A DNA stretch of 64,000 nt from the NCBI GenBank assembly GCA_026545225.1, contig CM048853.1, forward strand, positions 42,238,755-42,302,754. The letters are read 5' to 3'. Within the stretch, counting starts at the first letter, position 1. Each line of letters opens with the position of its first letter. The stretch is from Cornus controversa. Taxonomy: Eukaryota > Streptophyta > Magnoliopsida > Cornales > Cornaceae. Shown piece after piece: positions 1-12,000 of the stretch. Under the pieces are notes generated by a model, which saw nothing but the letters and a program-made list of their open reading frames with translations, was not told the DNA's origin and made no database searches. The position numbers and the translations under genes were made by a program.

Positions 1-200
1 GTTGGGATGGTTGGAGTGGTGGTGGCACCGTTGGTTTGGGGGTGGGTTTTATGTTGTCGATGTGGGTTTTATGTTGCTGATGTGGGTTGGGATTGTGGTG
101 GTGGTGACTGTGGTTGTGGTGGCGCCGCTAGGTGTGGGGTTGGGATGATTGGGGTGGTGGTAGCGCCGCTAGTTTGGGTGGTTGGTTAGGATGATTGTTT
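1..200. repeat. GT-rich low-complexity tract
   Basis: The tract is rich in GGTGGTGG and GTTTGGG words, with a phrase of about 40 bp near 7-45 recurring imperfectly at 145-185. A similar G/T-rich stretch lies at 55270-55400. Short open frames here are Val/Gly/Cys-rich and look like composition artefacts, so no gene is called. Confidence 0.5.
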
Positions 201-231
201 GTTTGTTAACATTAGTATTTATAGAAATAAA

Positions 232-310
<79 letters not shown>

Positions 311-660
311 TTTTAATTCCTTTTTTATTTTATGTTAACATTAGTAGTTTTGGAAATAAATAATTATATATAGGTTATATATTATAGTATAAATATATAT
401 ATAGCTAAAGAAAAAGAAAAAAAATAGTTCCTTTTTTTATTTTATGTTAAACATTAGTATTTATGTAAATAAATGATTATAGTGTATATATATATAGATA
501 GAGAAAAGAAAGACAATTTTAGTTCCTTTTTTATTTTATGTTAACATTAGTATTTATGGTAATAAATAATTATATATATAGGTTATATTATTGTGTTTAT
601 ATATATATATACAGAAAAAGAAAAAAAATTTTAATTATTTTTTATTTTATGTTAACATTG
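200..660. repeat. Tandem repeat of about 110 bp with embedded microsatellites
   Basis: A phrase beginning GTTAACATTAGTATTTATG recurs near 207, 332, 440, 540 and 648, each time followed by AATAAATAATTATATATA and then a T-rich stretch. The first unit carries an expanded (TA)n(GA)n microsatellite at 236-306. No coding signal is visible. Confidence 0.7.
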
Positions 661-3653
661 TTATTTATGAAAATAGGGTTGATGAAAGAGGTATTTTGAT
701 TCATTAGACAGGATTAAAAGAATAAATTTAGTATTCAAATGTATTAAACCAGAAGTCAAAGGGTAATATGATCTTTTCACCATAAAAAATGTCTGACACG
801 TTGTACTTTTGATAGAAAGGGGTGTATGTGATATACGACACAAACTATAAGAGATGTTGGTGACAAAATTATATAAAGTTATAACCGCGTAACAATACCT
901 CAAAGTTCAGAAGGGATCAATAAAATTTATCTTAAAATATATTCTGTTGAGCTTCCAATTAGTATTTTATCAAATCCAGAAAACCTACTAGGCTCTTTGA
1001 ACTCACCCTCTTAATAAAACATTTTCGAGTTGTAGACGTTGGGAGCAAGCTAGGAAGAAGAAGCAGGGTGTGGACTTGAAACGTTTTGGGAACTTAGGTT
1101 GTAATTTTAGACTAGTTAGAGAACTGAGTTGTATTGTTTCTTATGTATATCAATGTTTAATCATATGAAATTGTTAAACTCTAAAAGTAAAAAGGTTTTG
1201 GATATTTTTATTTTTTTTATTAATTTTTTTTCCAGGATATTTTTATTGATATTGTTGTATCAAATCAAGTTTTTCTTGATGATGATTTAAGATGTTATTG
1301 TCGCTTTCGAAATTTGTAGATACTTTTCACTATTAATTTTTATCTACCAAACGGAGGCTAAAAGTTTCAAATGTAATCATACAAAACTTGTCACTTCAAC
1401 TTTTTTAGTGCTTTGTTCCAAATATGAGTGAGGCACTCCATTAAATGTAATCGCAATTAAAAAAAAAAAAAAAAAATTTAAACATCCACAATTCCTAATT
1501 TAAAAACGAACTCTATATTGCCAAACATTAGCATTAGCCAATTCAAATCGATAATCAAAATAAAAAAAACCAAGATGACTGATAATAAAATAAAATAATA
1601 ATGAATAGGGTAAATTATTTTGATCTTTTCTAGAATTTGTCTTAATTAATCTCAAATTAAAAATTTTGTAAAATTATTTTAACAACCCTGTCAGACTAAC
1701 TATCTGTTAAATAAAATCACATCTAATATATAATTACAAAAGCACTATAAAGTTATAATACTTTTGTGCAAAAAAAAGTCCAATTTTTAAACATTTGATT
1801 GAGATTAACATGTTTTACATATATATTTTCTTCATCAATGTTACACCAATACTACTGTCACCAATAGTAGTTTTGACATTTTAATTTTTTTATCTTAATT
1901 GATTTTAACGAAACTGATTGTCAATTAAAGAAAAGAATACCTAGAGTAAAGTCAATTAAATCTCAAAAGATGTTGACCATCATATTTTATAAATTTTAAT
2001 TCAAAAATAATTAGACAAAACTTATGAGTAATTTACCCTAATGAATAAACATCGATGAAATGAGCCACAATCATCGACAAATGACTCACAATCTTTTCAC
2101 ATTAATTAATCAACTAACACAATCTTTTCACATTAATTAATCAACTAACATTTTCAACTTGAATATATTTGATTATTTTTATCGAAAATATTATTGTCAC
2201 GTCCAACTCTAAAAGTTTGTCTACTTTATCTCTAAAAGTCCGTCAACTTGAAGCGAGAAGTCTCGCATATTTTAATTTCCACCCTGTCATTGTCTAAACA
2301 GCAAAGATTCCAAAACCATTAAACGTTTACACCTTCTGTGAAAGTCATCTCCTCTGAATTTTTTATTTTCTGCAACAATAATTTTCCTCTGAAATTATTG
2401 TTATCAAGTGTGTGCAACACACTTCCACTCAATACTAATTCTTTAATACGTGTAGACCGGGTACAATCATTGTTTTTTAATTCGATTGGATGGTAGAGTC
2501 AATGTTTATTAGTCGTTTATTAGTCCCATTGACTGATTCGAACTCAGTTCCAAATCATGATGTGTGATTGTGGAGCTCATTTTATTTAATTATCATCATC
2601 TTTTATTTATCGTATTATAAGTCCGACCATTTGTTGTTGATCACTTGCGAAGGATATGTTGTTTTAGCATTGTCATTTAATTACTCAATATTACTTCTCT
2701 TACCTAATGGGGAATTTCCATTTATTTTATTTTATTTTTTATAATTAACGCGTCAACATGTTATTATTAAAAAGTAAATTGTACATTGGTACGGTTTCGA
2801 ACTAAATCAGAATTGGAATTAGAATTGAAATCGGAATCGATTTCAATGATTCTTTAATTTTGAAACCACAATTGAAACAATTGAGACATAAAATCAAATC
2901 AAACCAAATCGTGAAAGAACGGTTCAATTCAGTTCGACTCTGATTGTGATTCTAGAATTTTTTTTTTTTACTCTCATTCAATATTATGTTCTATTATATT
3001 TGGATAAATTACACTGACTTCCCCTATAAGAGCTATCAAGAGGATGTCGTTAACAATTCTTGTGTAAGTACGTTTCTATCCTTACAACATTACACAAATT
3101 AATGATTCTTGTGTACACGTTTACTACACTAACCCTTACGGCCGTTAACCGAAGGAAATGCGGTGTTATAAAAATATAAACCTTAAATGAGATCAGTGTT
3201 ACAAAAATACAAACCTCAAGGGAGGGCAATGTAATTTTGCAAACAAGAAGGAATGTAAGTGTATATTAACAAAACTTCAAGGAGGTCAATGTAATTTACG
3301 TAATATATTTTACTCTTATTATAACAAACAATCTTATTTTTAATAATATAAAATTGAATGTATATAATTTTTCATAACGAGAGTACATAAAATTTCATCA
3401 AACCACAGTAACCGTTATGCAAACGTTCTTTAAATTTGGAATCGAAATGTTCTGATTTCAAAATTGAAGAATCGAACTGTTATGCAACAATTTCTTCAAA
3501 TTTGAAATGGAAATTAAAATCGAATACTAAGATTTAATTAGATTTGTATCGGTTTAACCGATTCTTTGTGTACCCCTAAATACCTGTTCTATATATGTAT
3601 CCATCTTGATTGTTTATTGATACTTTAGTGAACAACTGTATAAGCGACTTGAA
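661..3653. other. AT-rich intergenic DNA upstream of copy A, duplicated upstream of copy B
   Basis: I see no gene here. Several phrases recur in order upstream of copy B: AACCAAGATGACTGATAATA near 1570 and a close match near 37507; the region around 2460-2640 and 42400-42630; the block around 3003-3290 and 43240-43440. This supports a block duplication rather than chance. A 28-bp phrase is tandemly doubled near 2085-2150. The 3003-3290 block belongs to a widespread repeat type, with another relative near 36110-36290. Confidence 0.6.
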
Positions 3654-4146
3654 TAGGGATGACAACGGGGCGAGTATGCCAAAACCCTACCCCGCCCCAT
3701 CAAGGAAATATTCAATCCATTTCCTGTTAAAAACCCTAACGGGTTTGTGGTAAGCATACCACCACCGCCCCATTTAGAAAAAGAGAGAAATAACAAAATC
3801 CTTAAAATCATTTACTTTATTTGCTTTGAATTCGATGTTTGAGCTAAATGTACCCAAACGATGATACAACACTCCTACAGTCAAAACCCCAATATAAAAG
3901 ACCAAAGAAAATGACACAAACATACATACGTACGTAGATGGAGATAGAAATAGTTTTGGTCTTCAAGAAATTTTTTATTATAGATCTATTATGTACATAA
4001 GATAAAGAAAGTTCTCTTTTAGTCATAAAATAAAGAGATGAATAGAGTAGAACAAGGTAAATCCTTGTGGCTGCCATATATCTGGTATACTATATTTATA
4101 TAAGTAATATAATAATAAAAGAAATTACAAACTTCATATAATTATG

Positions 4147-4184
<38 letters not shown>

Positions 4185-4317
4185 CGGGGTGGGGCGGGTA
4201 CTAAGCGAGTTTTCTTAAAAAAAATTATATCCGCCCCTACTCCTATTAGGGACAGACTAAATCCCCTCTATTATGAGCGGTGCAAAATCTGTTAGGACGG
4301 AGGAAATTGACACCCTA
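3654..4317. mobile_element. Non-autonomous hAT-type element (MITE-like) in the promoter region of copy A
   Basis: The left end reads TAGGGATGACAACGGGGCG and the right end TTGACACCCTA, which are imperfect inverted repeats. They are flanked by 8-bp near-identical duplications, gacttgaa (3646-3653) and gaattgaa (4318-4325). An 8-bp duplication and TAGGG-type ends fit the hAT superfamily. The subterminal G/C-rich text (GGGGCGGGTA) resembles the element at 33013-34220, so they are likely one family. No transposase frame is present. The right end is about 250 bp upstream of the chosen start of copy A, so it may affect that promoter; this is inference. Confidence 0.7.
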
Positions 4318-4439
4318 GAATTGAATGAGACTAACGCGTGACAGCAAAGCTTTGCCTGGAAAGATGACAAACTAGTTACTACGAAAACAATTGGAAAAAA
4401 CCAAGAAGATCACTGAGGGACTTTTTGTGGTTAGAGAGT

Positions 4440-4566
4440 TGCTATATATATATATATACACATATATGTTGGTAAGAGAGTTACATGACAGAACCAAGTC
4501 TTTGAAGCATAAACAAAGTTCAATTTTCAGTTTATGTTTTTCCAAGCTCTAACTTCGGCTCTGGAC
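4440..4566 (+). promoter_or_regulatory. Putative TATA region, 5' leader and six-codon uORF of copy A
   Basis: A TATATATATATA run at about 4444-4458 could serve as TATA region. The leader has an ATG at 4485 opening a six-codon frame ending at TGA 4503-4505, out of frame with the main gene. The homologous upstream ATG in copy B (46597) stays open and in frame. An in-frame ATG at 4534 is also possible, but its counterpart in B is out of frame, so the conserved ATG at 4567 is preferred. Confidence 0.45.
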
Positions 4567-7122
4567 ATGTTGCCTTCACTTCCTAGTACTTCAAAAGTTC
4601 CTAACAAGCCCCCTCTTCCTCCACAATCCTCTCGCGATCTACCTGCACTAGTGGTTGACATTCCCTCCATCGAGCTTAGAAAGCCCAGAGGGCGATGGCG
4701 CTATGCTTTTGCAGTAATCTATTCTACTCGTGCTCTACTTTCTCTTGCCAAGGGAATAGTAGCTAATACAACTCATACCATCCTCGACATCAATCCAAGA
4801 ATTGATTACCGCAATTTAAATGATGAAAATCACAACTACAACTTCGAACCAACAAGCCTAGTAAAGATAGTGAAAGAGAAGAACTTTCATCTTCTTCGCC
4901 AGCTAGGAGGAGTAAAAGGCGTAGTAACCAATCTTGAAAGTCATGTTGATAATGGCATCAATGGTGATGATAAAGATGTGAAAAGGCGGCGCGAGGCCTT
5001 TGGTTCAAACACTTGCCACAAGCAGCCTCCAAAGGGCTTTCTTTATTTCTTGTTGGAAGCCTTTAAAGATGCCACTATTATGATCCTTCTGGTATGTGCA
5101 GCCCTATCTCTTTCTTTTGGCATTAAAGAAAATGGAATAAAAGAGGGATGGTATGATGGCGTAAGCATACTCTTCGCTGTCCTTTTGGTTGTTGCTGTAT
5201 CAGCAGTGACTAACTTCAGGCAATCAAGACAATTTGATGAATTGTCCAAAGTTAGTAGCAATATCCAAGTTGAAGTCACAAGAAATGGGAGACCTCAACA
5301 AATCTCCATATTTGATATTTATGTTGGAGATGTGGTGAATTTGAAAATTGGAGATCAAATTCCAGCTGATGGATTGTTCTTGTATGGCTATTCCTTACAA
5401 GTAGATGAATCAAGTATGACAGGAGAGAGTAACCACGTCGAAATTGATGAAAATTTCAATCCATTCTTATTTTCTGGAGCCAAGATAATGAATGGGTATG
5501 CCCGGATGGTTGTCACAGCGGTGGGGATGAACACTTTGTGGGGTGAGATGATGAGCTCCATAAGCCAGGACTCCAAAGAACAAACTCCATTGCAATCTCG
5601 GCTCAACAAATTAACGTCCTCTATAGGAAAGGTAGGTTTGGTTGTTGCTTTTCTTGTTCTTCTTGTGTTGTTAATTCGTTACTTTACAGGGAATACCAAA
5701 GATGAGAATGGAAATCGCGAATTCAATGGTAAAAGTACCAAATTTGACGATGTTATGAATGCCATGGTACGTACTATAGCAGTCGCAGTGACAATTATTG
5801 TTGTGGCAATTCCTGAAGGTTTGCCATTGGCAGTGACACTCACTCTGGCCTATTCCATGAAAAGAATGATGGCTGATCAAGCCATGGTTAGGAAACTCTC
5901 GGCCTGTGAGACAATGGGCTCAGCAACTACCATTTGCACTGACAAAACTGGTACACTTACCATGAATAAAATGAAGGTCACCACATTTGTGCTAGGCAAA
6001 GATCACATTACAGGCAATTTTAATGACATAGTGTCCCTTAATGTTCTAGAATTGCTCTACCAAGGAGTGAGTCAGAACACTACTGCTAATTTTTACAAAG
6101 CCACCAAAGGGTCTGAGCCTGAGTTCTCGGGCAATCCAACTGAGAAAGCTATTCTCTCTTGGGCTGTCCAAGAATTAGACATGGACATTGAAGTATTGAA
6201 ACAAAATTATGTCATCCTCAATGTGGAGACATTCAATTCACGAAAGAAACGAAGTGGGGTTCTGATAAAAAGTAAGGTTGACAACATTTTCCATGTCCAC
6301 TGGAAAGGAGCTGCTGAAATGATCCTAGCTATGTGTTCAAGTTACTATGATAAGTCTGGCATCATCAAAGCCATGGATGATAGTGCAAGAGAGGAAATCA
6401 AGCGAATAATTGAAGGTATTGTTAACCATCATCTACTCTATAAGATATTAGAGAAGGTGCAAATTTATATCCTCTAACATGTCTCTCATGCAGGAGCGGA
6501 GCCAAAAATGCTTTGGGGGGGGGGGAGGTGGTTGGTTGGTGGGTGGTTGCAAATTTTTATCTTTTCTCTACTAATTCATAACAAATAATATATATATTTA
6601 TGTATGTATGTGTGTAAATATATATGAAACTGAATGCAATATTGTTTCAGAACATTTTAATTATTTATCCATAATACACAGAAAAAACAAGCTAAAGAAA
6701 ACAAGGTTAGTATAACAAAACTAATATAATAAACAGAACAATCGAAGCTGAGGACTTGAAGGGGTGATAAGTAATTTCATTTGCAAACCACCATTAACTT
6801 TAATTTTTATATAAAAAATCACCATTAATAACTATAATTTAGTACCATAAAAAAATTCCCCCCATGTTGTTTTGGTCCAACACTTGCAGGGCCGGCTCTG
6901 GGCCTAGGCGGTCGCTTTGGGCCCCCAATTTTGGGGGCCCCAAATTTTAGACTGGGTATGTTACACTAGTATATAAATTGGGCTCATAATAATATATTTC
7001 ATTGGACTTTTATAATTTTAATTCAAAACATTTAATTTATATACTTTAAATTTGGGCTCATAATAATATATTTCATTGGGCCTTATAATTTAAAACCCAA
7101 AACACTTGCCCATATACTTTAA

Positions 7123-7189
<67 letters not shown>

Positions 7190-8941
7190 GTGCGGCTGTC
7201 ACTGCTCACAACTTTATTTATTCTTTAAACTTATATATATATATAAAATATCAATTGCAATTACAGAAGTAACAGAAGTTTCGTGAGTTCGTAACTTTCG
7301 TCTATAGTGGTTCATGATTGATAGAATTTGCACAGATTACACACATCTCTCCCTCTCTCTTGATTGGAGCACTTTAATTGATAATTTTGCCGCTCAAAAT
7401 GTAATACGATCACATTTACTTTGATATGCTCGTGTAAAACTTTTTGTATAAAGGGCCCCTTATTTGAAAGTTCGCTTAGGGCCCCTCAAAAATTTGAGAA
7501 TCTCAGGGCCGGCCCTGAACACCTGTTTCAGTTTTAATTATTAGAACAATGATGTTTGACCTCAAAACCTTACCTGCTCCGAGACAATGTTAAATACCAT
7601 ATACTTTAAAAGTTGAAGTTATCAGAGAAGGTGTAAGTTTAATATTTATATTTTCTAACAGGTATGGCCACAGAAGCACTTCGATGTATTGCATTTGCTC
7701 ATAAAGAAATTATAGAGCCAGAGTCACATTCCATTGATGATGGCAAGACACATATAAAATTAAATGAAGACAGCTTGATTTTCTTAGGCATAGTGGGTTT
7801 GAAGGACCCATGTAGGCCTGGGGTTAGAGGAGCTGTGGAAGTCTGCAAAAAGGCTGGAGTGAACATAAAGATGATCACTGGTGACAATATTTTCACTGCA
7901 AGAGCTATAGCCATTGAATGTGGGATACTTGGATCAGATCAAAGCATACATGACAGTGAAGAAGTAGTAGAAGGTGTAGAATTTCGAAACTATAGCCCGG
8001 AAGAAATGATGGACAGGGTTGAAAAAATTCGAATCATGGCAAGATCTTCCCCACTCGATAAGCTTTTAATGGTCCGGTGCTTGAAGCAGAAAGGCCATGT
8101 TGTGGCAGTCACAGGGGATGGCACAAATGATGCACCTGCTCTAAAAGAAGCCGATGTTGGACTGTCTATGGGCATTCAAGGTACTGAAGTGGCTAAGGAG
8201 AGCTCAGACATTGTCATTTTGGATGACAACTTCACTTCAGTAGTGACTGTTTTGAAATGGGGGAGATGTGTATACAACAATATCCAAAAGTTCATCCAAT
8301 TCCAACTCACTGTCAATATCGCCGCCCTTGTGATCAACTTGGTTGCAGCATGTTCTGCTGGTGAAGTCCCACTAACAGCAGTCCAATTGTTGTGGGTTAA
8401 TCTGATCATGGACACATTGGGGGCTCTAGCTCTGGCCACAGAGAGACCAACTGATGAACTTATGGAGAACAAGCCGGTGGGTCGAGTTGAGCCACTTGTG
8501 ACTAATATCATGTGGAGGAACCTCATTTCTCAAGCACTCTATCAACTCTTGATCCTCTTGATACTTCAATTTAAGGGTCAGTCTATCTTCAATGTGAGCT
8601 TAGAGGTAAAGAACACACTTATCTTTAACACATTTGTTCTTTGCCAAGTCTTCAATGAGTTTAATGCTAGGAAAATGGAGAAGAAGAATGTCTTCAAAGG
8701 GATACACAAGAACAGATTGTTTCTCTGGATTGTGGCACTAACTGTCGTTCTTCAAGTTATAATGGTGGAGTTTTTACAGAAATTTGCAGATACAAAAAGG
8801 TTGAATTGGCTTCAATGGGGTTTGTGCATTGGATTAGCATCAATGTCTTGGCCACTTGGTTGGGTTGTGAAGTGCATACCAGTTCCTGAAAAACCATTTC
8901 TTACCCGTATAAAATGGAAGCTTTTGAGAAGTCCAATTTAG
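4567..8941 (+). CDS. Copy A: plasma-membrane-type autoinhibited Ca2+-ATPase, ACA12/ACA13-like (two exons)
   Basis: P2B Ca2+ pump that uses ATP to export cytosolic Ca2+. Exons are 4567-6415 and 7662-8941, giving 1042 residues (1053 from ATG 4534), close to the usual 1010-1035 of ACA12/13. The N terminus has a calmodulin-binding-like stretch, GRWRYAFAVIYSTRALLSL. Transmembrane helices 1-2 lie around residues 165-215, the actuator motif DESSMTGES follows, then TM3-4 with PEGLPLAVTLTLAYS, the phosphorylated Asp459 in CTDKTGTLT, the nucleotide-binding KGAAEMIL, hinge GDGTNDAPAL, and TM5-10 with NLIMDTLGALALATE. Exon 1 ends after the first base of a Gly codon; exon 2 supplies GT and then ATGGCC, exactly matching the uninterrupted frame of copy C. 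No frameshift or stop is visible. Arabidopsis ACA12 and ACA13 are intronless, so the intron is unusual. Assignment to ACA12 versus ACA13 cannot be made by eye. Confidence 0.93.
6490..6868. mobile_element. Insertion of uncertain class inside the copy A intron
   Basis: Copy B runs directly from CACGTCCCCTCACGTG to TGCCCATGTTTTGG, whereas copy A has about 370 extra bases between the corresponding points. The insert opens with CAGGAGCGGAGCCAAAAATG and a long G run, and ends near AAAAATTCCCCCC. The GGAGCC end motif resembles, in reverse, the right end of the insertion in copy B (CTGGCTCTGTCACTG at 51173-51187). Boundaries and target duplication are not resolved. Confidence 0.45.
6887..7517. mobile_element. 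Non-autonomous hAT element nested in the copy A intron
   Basis: Terminal inverted repeats are CAGGGCCGGCTCTG at the left and, read on the minus strand, CAGGGCCGGCCCTG at the right. They are flanked by 8-bp duplications aacacttg (6879-6886) and aacacctg (7518-7525). The copy B intron has one unduplicated site, GGTCCAACACGTGTTTC, at the homologous point (about 52914-52930). The interior has no transposase frame and includes CT and TA microsatellites at 7134-7188. Confidence 0.9.
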
Positions 8942-9060
8942 ATGTGTCTATATATATATATATATATATAATATTTGATATGCTTTAGTAATAAAATTAG
9001 AAATTAAGTAATGTCATGTCTCTGTGTTTTCTTTGAGCCAAACAATCACATATTTGATCT
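8942..9060. other. 3' flank of copy A
   Basis: A (TA)n run at 8951-8970 follows the stop codon. The 8970-9030 stretch (TATGCTTTAGTAATAAAATTAG) is homologous to 57195-57240 in block 2. No canonical polyadenylation signal can be chosen with confidence among the AT-rich words. Confidence 0.4.
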
Positions 9061-12000
9061 TGTTGGTGTCACGCCCCAATTTTCAATATCCAAATCAATA
9101 TAGGAAAGGGAGGTGATTAAATCAAAACTCATCATACATCATCGCTAAACATGCTTTGATACCATACGACAACGTCCCAAATTCTCGTACCAGAACTGTA
9201 TAGGAACTCAAGGGAGAAAATGCGGAACATCAACACATCTTACCACAAATCATCACTCCTTAACCTTAATTACTCTCCAATACCATTTTATCACACTTGT
9301 ATCCTTGCTACTGGGTCCCTCGCAGGACACCCATACAAGCTTACAGTCCAACTCAATTAAAGCAGCACCTTAAGTGTTTCAATTAATCGCACTTCGTGAG
9401 AAACTTCAATCAAAACATACGGGTTTCAAACCCAAAAATGTGGCTTGACCTTCGAATAATCACAAGTCATGGTTTGATTAATCGAAGGTTAAGCCACATT
9501 TTTGGGTCCGAAACCGTATGTTTTGATTGAAGTTTCGCACGAGGTTCGATTAATCAAAGGGTCGATTAATTGAAGATCTTGTTTCGATTGATCATAGGTT
9601 CATCCGTAAGAATTCCCATTTCCCTAACCTTGAGGCCTTAAATGCCAATTCAAGTGCATCAAACTTATCCCAATCTAATTAACATACATCTGAACGAGTT
9701 TATACACAATTATTGCATGCATAAACATTGTTTGAAATCATAAGAGAGATTTCATACATGAAGCATACCCATGTATATCACTTATTTGTCCAAACGGCAA
9801 CATTCGAAGCATAATCGCCTAAATACAACATTTCAAAACATAAATCTCTTTATACATTCCTAAAGCACTATGTCCACATCCCGGATGTGCATAACACCAA
9901 AATGACCAAAAAGAGAACTTTAATCTCTATATCGTACTCATGGTTGTTCACCATGCACATCCTCCTTGCCATGCTTTGAAATTGTTATTCAATCCACGCA
10001 AGTTCACATTTCATATCAATGCATAACACAATGTAACGTACATAGCATATCATAGCTAAATGTCATGTTTCCTAGCATTCTAGTCAAACGCCACAATTCA
10101 CATTTCACATGGCATACATCAACATACTTCACAACCACATAGTTCAATTTAGCATGCTTCGATGTACAACTTCATCATATTTATAACATACGACAAAAAT
10201 GAATTCGAATTTAAATCTAACACAAATCACATAACTCACATTATTACACTTAAAACTCGTATCGCTCTCGAAATTAGACTCACACTCACACACCCAAATT
10301 GGATACGTGCCGAAGCCCCATACCCAAGTTCATAGTCATTTTCGTACTACTAACTCACCGGTGACCAACCCTCTTGCACAAGTTTGAAGACTTTCAACTC
10401 CAGAGGATTTGTTCCCATTTTACTTTGTACATGAGCCACTTCTAAGATAACACTCCACACACACAAAACATGTCACATTTTGCATAGACATACACAAGTC
10501 TCGATACATTTGCACTCATTTCATGTCTTATATTTATCTTTAGTATGTCACACAAGAAGTCATATCGACACATGCACATATTCAACCTTTTTCACAAAAT
10601 TCACATTAAACTAGGGTTTTCAACTCACATCACCAAAATCTCATATATGCATTATATTACCCATAAAGCATACTTTAGCAATTCATACATTCTAAACCAC
10701 ATATCAATCATTTCCAATTCAAGAAAACTATATATACATCAATTTAATCAAGAATCTCTTCACAAGAGTTCATAAATTCATATATAACATGAAAATATTA
10801 ATTTTATACTTATGACATGAAATTTAACTTGCATTGAAAGACACAACATACACCCCCTACCTCAAGAAATATAATCTCAAGTTACTCCTCAATTTCACTA
10901 ACACCAAAACTTAGAGAGAAACTAAAGAGCTTAAGAGAGAGGAAAGACTTCTAGCTTTTTAGAGAGAGAGAATGACTGTAAATATCTGGGTTTTGATATT
11001 TATAAGTCGTAGGGCGTAAAATGATCAAAACACCCTTAGTTCACTTAACATACCTTCTTGACCTCTATTTTTGAATCCAAAAGCGGCTATGGCCTCGAAA
11101 TCAATTCTACGTCTCTTCCAACATTCTAATTAGTTTATAATCAAAAATAAATTTTTAAAAAAAAATATCCAATTTTTCGGACCCACCCAATCCCATCCCG
11201 AGTCCCAAGGACCCAAAATTTCAAATCAGCAGAATGACTCATAAAACTCTCTAGATCTCTAAACAAGTCCCCACATATGAAAATCACATTTATAATATGT
11301 GCAAATATATTTATAGTCCTATTTCAAAAAATAAAAAAATAATAAAAAAATGAATCTTTACAGTAGGTGTTAGACATGCGTTGTTCATGTGGCCACATTT
11401 TCAGATTTGAAAAGTCAAAAAGGCAAAATATTCACATGGCCAACTCAAAACCGAGAGACGATTCTCGAGTCCAAAAATCCTGATAGTAACTAGTTGCTTC
11501 AAACCTCAAAAAGGCAATCATCGAGTCTAAAACCTTGACACCGTCACGTTACTCTGAACATCGAGAAAACAATCCTAAAGTACAAAACCTTGACACCGCT
11601 AGGTCACCACAATTACAAAATATCGAGAATAATCCTCGAATACTAAAACTCTGACGCCATCAGGCCATCAGCTTTAAAGAGTCTCGACAAACAAACATTG
11701 AGGAAAAGACTAGTAAAAATATCCTCGTACTTACGGCAACATTATGGGACACTTAGAAGGATATTGGAATGGTGGACGAGAAGTCCGAAAATGTCCAAAC
11801 CCTCGAACGACGGGCCTAACCAAAGAGGTAGTGAACACATGACATGACAAAAACACTTGTAATCACATTTAATGTTGTGTTTAGGTCAAATAATGCTCAA
11901 ACCACCATCGTTGTCAAATAACCGAAGGAATTTAATGTTGCTTTAACTATTTGTTGTGTCATTGTGAAACTTAATTGGGACAGAAGGAAGACTTGACCCC

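Larger units (their letters stand above)
6420..7660 (-). mobile_element. Miniature LTR retrotransposon (TRIM/SMART class) forming the intron of copy A, with nested insertions
   Basis: The element runs TG...CA, flanked by the 5-bp duplication GGTAT at 6415-6419 and 7661-7665. Terminal repeats are about 60 bp (6420-6479) and 73 bp (7588-7660), sharing phrases such as AGAGAAGGTG and TTTATAT..TCTAACA. In the minus orientation the base run after the LTR, TTGTCTCGGAGC, resembles a primer-binding site for initiator tRNA-Met (TGGTATCAGAGC). It has no coding capacity. In copy B it is 241 bp without the nested inserts, with terminal repeats near 70 bp and an internal region near 104 bp, which fits the published SMART class of very small plant LTR elements. 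Confidence 0.82.
6416..7661 (+). other. Intron of copy A
   Basis: Donor is gaag|GTATTG and acceptor TCTAACAG|GTATGG. The intron consists of one miniature LTR element plus two later insertions. The same intron in copy B is only 246 bp (52812-53057), and copy C has none at this codon. Confidence 0.9.

Noticed and set aside
7..189. Open frame in the GT-rich start of the window
   Set aside because: Val/Gly/Cys-rich low-complexity translation of a repetitive tract; no domain or homologue recognised.
9061..9170. Minus-strand TGGTATCAAAGC near 9152-9163 as a primer-binding site of a full LTR element
   Set aside because: It resembles the initiator tRNA-Met site but is not next to an LTR end, and no internal coding region lies on the expected side.
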